From contig JAJZNW010000072.1 in NCBI GenBank assembly GCA_021811615.1, positions 1-55,522 on the forward strand: DNA of 55,522 nucleotides, written 5' to 3'. This stretch comes from Bacteroidota bacterium. GTDB lineage: Bacteria > Bacteroidota > Ignavibacteria > Kryptoniales > JAKASW01. The position numbers and the translations under genes are program-made. Shown piece by piece: positions 1-6,636 of this stretch. Position 1 is the stretch's first letter, and each line of letters opens with the position of its first letter. The notes under the pieces are model-generated. The model was given only the letters and a program-made list of their open reading frames with translations. It was not told the origin of the DNA and ran no database searches.

Positions 1-203
1 ACGGCCCGTTCTCGGACCTCGCACAGAAGATACAGGTGAGCCAGTACCAGATGCTGAAGGTGTGTCTCGGCCGGGAGTACTTCAACGATCATCCGAGTCC
101 GCTGATACGCGCGACCCGCGGGTTCACGTTCGTCAGGATGATGGCGCTACCCGAGTTCTACGAGACCTGCATGACCCTCAAGAAGAGCACGGAGGAATTG
201 TAA
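1..203 (+). CDS. C-terminal fragment of an unrecognised protein
   Basis: The frame is open from the window edge (codons begin at base 3) to TAA at 201-203, giving the last 66 residues of a protein whose start lies outside the window. It contains a stretch reading FNDHPSPLIRATRGF and ends KKSTEEL. Codon use is like that of the later genes (many ggc, ctc, acc codons), which supports real coding. I do not recognise the family. A 9-bp perfect hairpin follows at 352-378. Confidence 0.55.
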   Translation, partial: GPFSDLAQKIQVSQYQMLKVCLGREYFNDHPSPLIRATRGFTFVRMMALPEFYETCMTLKKSTEEL

Positions 204-351
204 GGCTGCCGGGGAGGTTCCATAACTCCGCTTCTCGAATCTAGATAATCTAGCACGCCTGTTTCCTTCGCAGGTTGTCATCATGGTGTAAGGCATATCC
301 GTTCTCCCTGATGTGGGCGGTGCCTGGTTCGGCGATTTCTCATTGTGTTAT

Positions 352-378
352 CAGAAGGGCGCGGGGGCTGCCCTTCTG
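352..378 (+). terminator. 9-bp hairpin downstream of the partial gene
   Basis: CAGAAGGGC at 352-360 pairs perfectly with GCCCTTCTG at 370-378 around a 9-base loop. There is no T-tract, so intrinsic termination is uncertain. Confidence 0.35.
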
Positions 379-534
379 GAGGACGCACATCAAGCCTATG
401 CCCACGTCACATTCCGCTGTGTTGATGGCTTATTTATTCGGCAAATGAACCAACCGAGGACGGTTGGAGTATACCCGCCCGATTGAAACGGTTAAATTAC
501 ACCCCTTAGAGCGTTTTCTGCGGAAATAAACTTC

Positions 535-563
535 TTGACATTAATGCTCTTGTGGGCTAATTG
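535..563 (+). promoter_or_regulatory. sigma70-like promoter of receptor gene 1
   Basis: A perfect -35 box TTGACA lies at 535-540, then 17 bp, then a weak -10 box TAATTG at 558-563. The call rests mainly on its identical layout to the promoters at 6221-6249 and 16375-16403: in all three a GTTTrTT-N9-AAyAAAC palindrome starts exactly 35 bp after the first base of the -35 box. Confidence 0.7.
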
Positions 564-569
564 CTGTTG

Positions 570-592
570 GTTTGTTCGACTAGCCAATAAAC
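570..592 (+). promoter_or_regulatory. predicted ROK repressor operator (site 1)
   Basis: The inverted repeat GTTTGTT-N9-AATAAAC begins at about the predicted transcription start. The spacer starts CGA, as in the sites at 6256-6278 and 16410-16432. A repressor bound at +1 to +23 would block initiation. The half-site GTTTGTT/AACAAAC is the same as that of the ROK repressor XylR of Bacillus, though XylR sites have a shorter spacer. Assignment to the ROK protein at 16485-17696 is inference. Confidence 0.7.
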
Positions 593-661
593 GTGTCAGG
601 GAAATATGCAAGGCTGGGAGAACCTCGGACAACTCTTTTATCCATATAAGAACCTTCAGTT

Positions 662-692
662 GCAAACGCACCTCTTATAGCAAACGCACCTC
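662..692 (+). repeat. 13-bp direct repeat in the leader of receptor gene 1
   Basis: GCAAACGCACCTC occurs at 662-674 and again at 680-692, a period of 18 bp. It lies in the untranslated leader, about 160 bp before the start codon. Function unknown; it could be a second protein-binding site or an RNA element. Confidence 0.45.
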
Positions 693-849
693 CATTGTCA
701 ATGTCGAAAGAACCTCGGCGGTCATAGGCCACATGTAACCTTCAAGCCGCCATTCGAGTGATTCCATAGTTGGCACTATCGGTCCGACGTTAACTCTTCA
801 GGTATAGCAAGCCGTTTCCCAATAAGACTGACAACCGAAGGAGCTCGTG

Positions 850-3822
850 ATGGTACGACCAATTGTCAAAAGTCTTACCTTGGCCTCTTTACTCGTTTTT
901 TCAATAATCGTCACCGCCCGCGCGGCGCAAAACGGCGTTGTACAGGGAAGCGTTCGGGATTCTCAAACGGGAGAAGCACTTCCGGGCGCCAACATGCTGT
1001 TGCTGGAAACTAGTATGGGCGCGGCTTCCGATCTCAATGGCAACTTCATAATAAGAAACGTCCCTCCCGGCTCTTACCGGATGCGTGCGACTTATGTCGG
1101 TTATAACGCGAGGACAATCGACGTCGTCGTCAAGGATGGCGAGGCCGTTACCCTGGATCTGAAGCTCGACGCCGTCGGCATCAAAGGAAAGGAAGTGGTT
1201 GTAACCGCTCAGGCCAGCGGGCAGAACTCCGCCATCAATCAGCAGCTCTCCTCCGTGCAGATAACAAACGTGGTCTCGGCGGCGAAAATTCAGGAACTCC
1301 CTGATGCGAACGCCGCCGAGTCCGTAGGAAGGTTGCCCGGCGTCTCTCTTATCAGGGAAGGTGGCGAAGGATCTGAAGTCGTAATACGCGGCCTCTCTCC
1401 ACAGTACAACCAGGTCACGATAGACGGGGTCGAAATGGCCAGCGATGTGCCGTCCGCGAACACGATCACCGGTACAGATTTGAACGGCACCACTCAGAGT
1501 CTCATGGGCGACAGGGGAATAGACCTCAGCATGATATCTTCGAACAGCCTGGGCGGTATCGAGGTCATAAAAGCGATAACTCCAGATATGGACGCGGCCG
1601 TGATTGGCGGCGTAGTGAACTTCGATATGAGAAGAGGAGTGCCGAGCTCTCACGGCCTCTCTCCGAATATCGGCCTGCTCGCACAGGGTGCCTACAATGG
1701 CCTCAAGGATAATCGCGACAATTACAAATTTGTGGTCTCCGCCGAAAATAGGTACTTCGACAACTCATTCGGGATTTACGCCGAAGCCTCCGCAGAAAAA
1801 AGAAACCTCAGCGACAACGAGCTCGCTGTGAGTTACACCCTGAACGACAAGAGCCATGGGGACGCTGGCATACCAGATCTGAATTCCATTATGATGCAGG
1901 ATGCCTTCAGAATCCGCCAGCGCTACAACGGTACCCTGGTTATGGATTACAGGAACGAGAATCTAAAAATCGGTTTTATGAATTTCTTAAGTAACGGCAA
2001 CACCAACACGACTTACCGGAACGAGACAGCCTATGTGTTCAATACCCAGAGAGAGCTGAACTACGGCCTTACCGGCGGCTCTACCAGGCTGAACGTCATG
2101 TCTAATCTTCTCAGCGTAAACACTTCGATACCTTTTTTCCAGGTGGACCTCAGACTCTCTCATTCTTATTCGGGCACACAGAATCCGGGAGACGCCACTT
2201 TCAATTTCGTACAGGATGCGGGAGGGTTTGGCGGAGGTGTCGGATCTGCTATTTCGAAACAGCCGCCGACCGCCATCGCGTCGCATATCCAGCCCAACGA
2301 TTCTACGGCATGGCTGGACAACATCACTACTTCCAGTTCAAAGACTACGGAACAGCTGTACCAGGGGAAAATCGATCTCGGGCACGATTTCAACTTCTCC
2401 GATTTCCTCACCGCGAGGCTGAAATTCGGAGGAATGTACCAGTACAGAGACCGCTCTTACAACTATTTCCAGAGAAGCGGCTCGCTCATCTATGACGGCG
2501 GAGGCGCAGTGGTTGGCGACTTCACCGGCTACAGACCGTCGTTCAATATCTTCAACGGCAGCCTGAGCCTGGCAAACTTCGTCTACAATGGTTACGGCTA
2601 CGGCAATTTCCTGAACGGCGACTATACGATGGCCTATCCTACAAACGTCGGCCTCATGTGGCAGCTCGTACCGATTGCCATCAACAGTAACCATGGCACG
2701 GTCTATCAGGGCGGTTACAGAGCCAACGACCTGGCGTCCCAGATCAACAACTATTCCGGTATCGAGAGAAGGGATGCCGGTTATGCCATGATTACCTTCA
2801 ACATCGGAGATCAGCTGACCGTTCTGCCGGGCGCGCGCTATCAGAACCTATCGACGACTTACACCGGAGCGAGGACCGACGTTACGTCCCCCCGCGGATC
2901 GATCTACGACACCACGGTGTCCGAATCCCACGGGTATGTCCTTCCCATGGTCCACCTCATCTACAAACCTCTCAACTGGTTCCAGGTGCATTTTGCCTAT
3001 ACCAATACGATAAATTATCCCGACTACAGCACGATAACCCCAAGGTATCTCATCACTAATTCGTGGGTTTCCTATAATAATTACAAACTGAAACCCGCCA
3101 GGTCCGCAAACTACGACCTCGTACTATCCTTCTACTCTAACGACCTCGGGCTCTTCACGCTCGACGGATTCAGCAAGAGGATTACAGATCTGATTTTCTA
3201 CTCTGATGTTTATGTGAAGAATCTGAGCGGCTATCCTGAGCTCCCCCAATACAGCGGCACCCTCTACGAGGTGACTAGCTACATCAACAGTCCCTACCCG
3301 GTCGACCTGTACGGGCTTGAAACCGACTGGCAGACTCACTTCTGGTATTTGCCCGGCCCCCTTTCCGGGCTCGTCATGAATGTGAACTGGACTCACATCT
3401 TCTCGCAGGCGCAATATCCGAAGAGTATTTACAATGTCGGCTACGACGAAAACGGCCTTCCGACTTACGACATCGTGGACACCACTTACAGCGCGAGGCT
3501 GCTCAATCAGCCTAACGACATAGTGAACCTCGGTCTCGGATACGATTACAAGGGATTCTCGGTGAGAGCCTCGATGGTGTACCAGGATAACGTTTTCATG
3601 CAGCCAAGCTTCTGGCTGCAGGAAAGAGTCCTGAGCGCGAAATTCACCCGCTGGGACCTTTCGGTGAAGCAGGATCTTCCGTGGTACGGGATGCAGCTGT
3701 ATCTCAACCTGAATAATATCACCAGCAGCAACAATATCAACATAAACGAGAAAACCAGTTACCCTGCGTCCGAACAGAGTTACGGCTCGGAAGCTCAGCT
3801 CGGTATTCGAATCAGGCTGTGA
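850..3822 (+). CDS. TonB-dependent outer-membrane receptor 1 (carboxypeptidase-regulatory domain type)
   Basis: A 990-residue outer-membrane transporter that would import a ligand into the periplasm using TonB energy. In order: signal peptide (about 1-26), a CarboxypepD_reg-like beta-sandwich (about 28-112, with the GEALPGAN and DLNGNF blocks), a TonB-box-like EVVVTAQA, a plug (about 125-240, with VIRGLSPQYNQVTIDG from residue 178), and a 22-strand barrel ending GIRIRL. The plug resembles the TIGR01782 receptors of Xanthomonas and Caulobacter more than SusC, and no SusD gene follows. AGGAG lies 6 bp before the ATG at 850; a GTG at 847 is the alternative start. The T9SS beta-helix gene follows 151 bp downstream, and two paralogues lie at 6637 and 17880. 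Substrate is inferred from context (GlcNAc- or mannose-containing glycan). Confidence 0.9.
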   Translation: MVRPIVKSLTLASLLVFSIIVTARAAQNGVVQGSVRDSQTGEALPGANMLLLETSMGAASDLNGNFIIRNVPPGSYRMRATYVGYNARTIDVVVKDGEAVTLDLKLDAVGIKGKEVVVTAQASGQNSAINQQLSSVQITNVVSAAKIQELPDANAAESVGRLPGVSLIREGGEGSEVVIRGLSPQYNQVTIDGVEMASDVPSANTITGTDLNGTTQSLMGDRGIDLSMISSNSLGGIEVIKAITPDMDAAVIGGVVNFDMRRGVPSSHGLSPNIGLLAQGAYNGLKDNRDNYKFVVSAENRYFDNSFGIYAEASAEKRNLSDNELAVSYTLNDKSHGDAGIPDLNSIMMQDAFRIRQRYNGTLVMDYRNENLKIGFMNFLSNGNTNTTYRNETAYVFNTQRELNYGLTGGSTRLNVMSNLLSVNTSIPFFQVDLRLSHSYSGTQNPGDATFNFVQDAGGFGGGVGSAISKQPPTAIASHIQPNDSTAWLDNITTSSSKTTEQLYQGKIDLGHDFNFSDFLTARLKFGGMYQYRDRSYNYFQRSGSLIYDGGGAVVGDFTGYRPSFNIFNGSLSLANFVYNGYGYGNFLNGDYTMAYPTNVGLMWQLVPIAINSNHGTVYQGGYRANDLASQINNYSGIERRDAGYAMITFNIGDQLTVLPGARYQNLSTTYTGARTDVTSPRGSIYDTTVSESHGYVLPMVHLIYKPLNWFQVHFAYTNTINYPDYSTITPRYLITNSWVSYNNYKLKPARSANYDLVLSFYSNDLGLFTLDGFSKRITDLIFYSDVYVKNLSGYPELPQYSGTLYEVTSYINSPYPVDLYGLETDWQTHFWYLPGPLSGLVMNVNWTHIFSQAQYPKSIYNVGYDENGLPTYDIVDTTYSARLLNQPNDIVNLGLGYDYKGFSVRASMVYQDNVFMQPSFWLQERVLSAKFTRWDLSVKQDLPWYGMQLYLNLNNITSSNNININEKTSYPASEQSYGSEAQLGIRIRL

Positions 3823-3973
3823 GTGCTCGACGGCTCCGATTGCAGACCGGCTCCGGGTTGATGAGGAGGTGATCGACGAAGAAAAATGTGTGACTCACTT
3901 ACCGTTTCTTTGAAAAGGAAACGACTTCCAGCAACACCGCTGTCATGATTTGCCAAACAAAAAGGAGAAACAA

Positions 3974-5797
3974 ATGAGAAGACTGTCATGGTCTCTGTTA
4001 ATAGCATCGCTGGCATTTCTTGCCGCTGCTAACCAGCTGTTTGCTCAGTCGGCAGACACGCTCGTAATTAGCCCGCTTCCGCCGGGCAACGTCAATACCG
4101 TTATCAATGGGGACACGCTTGCCGGGGGCGTCCGGGCTCATCCAAACAGGGTTTACGTGTTACGCCACGGGGTGGTTTACCAGGTCGGCGAAGCAATGAA
4201 GATCAACGGGTCGATTACCATAGTCGCGAACGATACGACAGCCGGGATCCGGCCGCCTGTTCTTGCGCCGCAGATATTGCAGGACGGATCTTCAATCGAC
4301 CATTTCTTCGATCTTAACGGCAAAAGCGGGAAGGTCACGATAAAGAATGTGTACATAACCGCTTTTCGCGCGGACTCAATCGTCATCGGCTGGGGCGAAG
4401 GAATCCGAATGAACTCGGACAGCGTTAAGCTTACTCTGACATCCGTTGTGTTCGACGGATTTCAACATACGGCGTTGGCCCTGCACGGACAGTGGAACAA
4501 GATGATCGTCACCGATTGCACGTTCAGGAATGAAATACATCCTTCTTCGTATTTCGGCGGCGGCTCGCTTCTTTCCGATTACCAGGTCAACATGGATACG
4601 ACCCTCTGGGTAAACAATACCTTCTTCTGCAATAACGCGTATCTGTGGTCTGTACGCGGTTACTGTCCGAACGCGGTTTTCTCTCACAATACCGTAGTCT
4701 ACGGCGCGGTGAACCCAACGCTGATGAGACAGGGCCAGATCATGCGCATGGATAATAATCTGTGGTATGGTATGAATGCTTATGGCGGCGTGCCCGAAGA
4801 CGTTATTAACGGTACTTTCCTGAATTATCCGGATACCGCTTCCAGCAGCATCATTCGGTTCAGGGCAAATGACAGCACAAGTGCATGGTCGAAGATGTGG
4901 GCCGCGACGATTACCGGCCCCGAAGTCTTCATAGGCACAGGTGGAACGGGCAACGCGACTGTTACGTCGGCTATGGTCGCACCTTCCAGCAGGTTCATCT
5001 CCGTCAGAAACAACGACTACTTCCAGCCTGCGGCTCTCGTCAATTTCTGGACCGCGTACAACGACACAGTGACGCAGAAGGACAGCGTCGACATGCCCGA
5101 TGGAAGCCGTCCTCTCACGCTGCGGACCCTTGCACCGCCGACATGGATGAGCAGCTATACAAAGTATTCGGTGGCGAAACTCGACAGCCTCGGTGCGCAT
5201 GTCGATACAACTGGCAACGTGTATGTCGATCCCGGCTTCAATTCGAACATCAATGCCCAGGTGTCCAAGCTGATTTCCTACGTCAATAAGATCGCGAGCT
5301 GGATGGGCGTTAAGGGCCCGGATAGCTCCTGGTATTATACCTATACCGGGTTCCCGTATCCGCCCGTTTGGCCGCTCCCCGAGAACCTGGCCTACACCAA
5401 TACATCGATGCAGCATGGTGGTACAGATGGCTACGCGATCGGCGATCTCAACTGGTTCCCGACTCAGAAAGCAGCCTGGCTCGCTGCCGGCGGCCTGGCG
5501 CTCGGTGTGCAGAAGGTCCCTGATCAGGTCCCTGATAAGTTCGAATTGAGCAACAACTATCCGAATCCCTTCAACCCGTCGACCGATGTCAGGGTTAGCC
5601 TGAAATCCGCTGGTGTCATCAGCCTCAATGTGTATAATGTTCTCGGCCAGCTCGTCAAGGTGGTCGACCAGGGATACAGGCCTGCAGGTGTGTACATCTA
5701 TAATATCAACATGGACAACTTCGCAAGCGGTGTTTACTTCTATTCACTGCGGCAAGGAAGTAATTCGGTAACGAAAAAGATGCTTCTCCTTAAGTAG
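3974..5797 (+). CDS. secreted right-handed beta-helix protein 1 with T9SS sorting domain
   Basis: A 607-residue secreted protein. A signal peptide ends near QLFAQ. A long middle region carries the short, Asn/Val-rich, irregularly repeated strands of a pectate-lyase-like parallel beta-helix (for example the TLWVNNTFFCNNAY and NAVFSHNTVVYGA turns). A TDGYAIGDLNWFP block precedes the C-terminal domain (about 520-607), which has NYPNPFNPS from residue 527 and ends KKMLLLK, the type A T9SS signal. I see no convincing catalytic residues, so it may be a lyase, a glycan-binding protein or a structural protein. The start is the ATG at 3974, with AAGGAG 6 bp upstream; the open frame to 3950 would need TTG. 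It follows receptor 1 and is closed by a strong terminator, so the pair is probably one transcript. Confidence 0.85.
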   Translation: MRRLSWSLLIASLAFLAAANQLFAQSADTLVISPLPPGNVNTVINGDTLAGGVRAHPNRVYVLRHGVVYQVGEAMKINGSITIVANDTTAGIRPPVLAPQILQDGSSIDHFFDLNGKSGKVTIKNVYITAFRADSIVIGWGEGIRMNSDSVKLTLTSVVFDGFQHTALALHGQWNKMIVTDCTFRNEIHPSSYFGGGSLLSDYQVNMDTTLWVNNTFFCNNAYLWSVRGYCPNAVFSHNTVVYGAVNPTLMRQGQIMRMDNNLWYGMNAYGGVPEDVINGTFLNYPDTASSSIIRFRANDSTSAWSKMWAATITGPEVFIGTGGTGNATVTSAMVAPSSRFISVRNNDYFQPAALVNFWTAYNDTVTQKDSVDMPDGSRPLTLRTLAPPTWMSSYTKYSVAKLDSLGAHVDTTGNVYVDPGFNSNINAQVSKLISYVNKIASWMGVKGPDSSWYYTYTGFPYPPVWPLPENLAYTNTSMQHGGTDGYAIGDLNWFPTQKAAWLAAGGLALGVQKVPDQVPDKFELSNNYPNPFNPSTDVRVSLKSAGVISLNVYNVLGQLVKVVDQGYRPAGVYIYNINMDNFASGVYFYSLRQGSNSVTKKMLLLK

Positions 5798-5820
5798 TGG
5801 ATCGGTTCCGTTACTGCATG

Positions 5821-5852
5821 GGACTGCCGGGAAACCGGCAGTCCTTTTTTTT
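5821..5852 (+). terminator. intrinsic terminator after beta-helix gene 1
   Basis: A perfect 10-bp stem, GGACTGCCGG (5821-5830) and CCGGCAGTCC (5835-5844), closes a GAAA tetraloop and is followed by eight T (5845-5852). It ends the receptor 1/beta-helix 1 unit. Confidence 0.95.
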
Positions 5853-5926
5853 GTGTTCGATGCCTGACTCGTTTCAGGTTCGATGGACGTATCTTTTCTG
5901 CTTGTGATCACACAGATTGATCTCGA

Positions 5927-6065
5927 CTAGATCTGCGGCCGAAAACCCCTTGATGAACCACCAAAGCTCCAAGACTCGAATAAAAAGATCGAGGTTGATT
6001 GCAATTCCCGACGACTTAGTGTCTTCGTGTCTTGGTGGTTACACTTCTCGGCCAAGCTTCTTTCA
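5927..6065. repeat. palindromic dispersed repeat, copy A
   Basis: Inner arms AACCACCAAAGCTCCAAGAC (from 5956) and GTGTCTTCGTGTCTTGGTGG (from 6019) are imperfect inverted repeats. Outside them lie second arms, TGCGGCCGAAAA on the left and TTCTCGGCCAAGCTTC on the right, again in inverted order. Copy B at 53012-53150 has the same nested layout. Sequences with AACCACnAAG...CTTnGTGGTT arms recur between genes in many environmental genomes, to my knowledge. I see no coding capacity. Confidence 0.75.
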
Positions 6066-6220
6066 GGTCTGTCCATCTTTTTCCTTGCCCGTTCCAGTAA
6101 TCAAGGTTCAAATCTTTGATTTATTCGTTAAGAAACTCAACCAGCTAAGCTGTCGAGGTCAAACCCAACTGAAATCCCCTAAAATGGCGAGAATTCGGGT
6201 GCAGTCGATGTAGAAAGTTC

Positions 6221-6249
6221 TTGACAATGAGCCGTGTGTTATCTATAAT
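6221..6249 (+). promoter_or_regulatory. perfect-consensus sigma70 promoter of receptor gene 2
   Basis: TTGACA at 6221-6226, a 17-bp spacer and TATAAT at 6244-6249 match the sigma70 consensus at all twelve positions. Such a strong promoter needs tight control, which fits the operator that starts at the predicted +1 (6256). Confidence 0.9.
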
Positions 6250-6255
6250 TAGGTG

Positions 6256-6278
6256 GTTTTTTCGAGCGACCAACAAAC
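6256..6278 (+). promoter_or_regulatory. predicted ROK repressor operator (site 2)
   Basis: GTTTTTT-N9-AACAAAC, 35 bp after the first base of the -35 box, with spacer CGAGCGACC. One arm position is mismatched relative to the perfect palindrome at 16410-16432. Position and spacer start (CGA) are identical to the other two sites. Confidence 0.72.
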
Positions 6279-6636
6279 TGCGGCACCACAACCAGAGAGA
6301 AGCAGCAGAACATTTGTTTACCCAGAAGCACGATCCATCACACCCAACGCTAAGCGCGTCGGCGAAGTCAATTCAGTCTAAATCCCCGAGGATTCACCAC
6401 GCGACACGACCGGCAAACATCTCGTATGCTTTAGTTCCCACCTGGTTATCTAAGAGATTGTCAGTAAGAGATGTGCCATATCCTGAGAGAGGAGATGGCG
6501 AGCGCCGGTATTCTCCGTCGCTTCTTGATTCGGATGCATCACTTTGTCCGTCCTCGCCAAGTTTGTCTCGGGTCAAAGCGGAAGGCTCGAGTGGAATGTC
6601 GTATCCCTTGAAAAGAAATCATCAAAGGAGAAAATG

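Larger units (their letters stand above)
204..849. other. long intergenic region and leader of receptor gene 1
   Basis: I see no convincing gene in these 646 bases. They hold a hairpin at 352-378, a sigma70-like promoter at 535-563, a 23-bp palindromic operator at 570-592 and a 13-bp direct repeat at 662-692. The predicted transcript for the receptor gene starts near 570 and so has an untranslated leader of about 280 bases. Confidence 0.6.
5853..6636. other. intergenic region and long leader of receptor gene 2
   Basis: No gene is supported here. It contains a palindromic dispersed repeat (5927-6065), a consensus promoter (6221-6249), an operator (6256-6278) and an untranslated leader of about 380 bases before the ATG at 6637. 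The leader has an open frame through the start of the receptor gene, but upstream of 6637 it lacks a Shine-Dalgarno site or signal peptide and is unlikely to be translated. Confidence 0.6.

Noticed and set aside
5927-6065. CRISPR or attachment-site reading of the palindromic repeat
   Set aside because: Only one unit at each place, no spacer array, no integrase gene nearby.
6544-6636. Upstream extension of receptor 2 to 6544
   Set aside because: The extension has no ribosome-binding site and would bury the signal peptide; AGGAG with correct spacing marks 6637.
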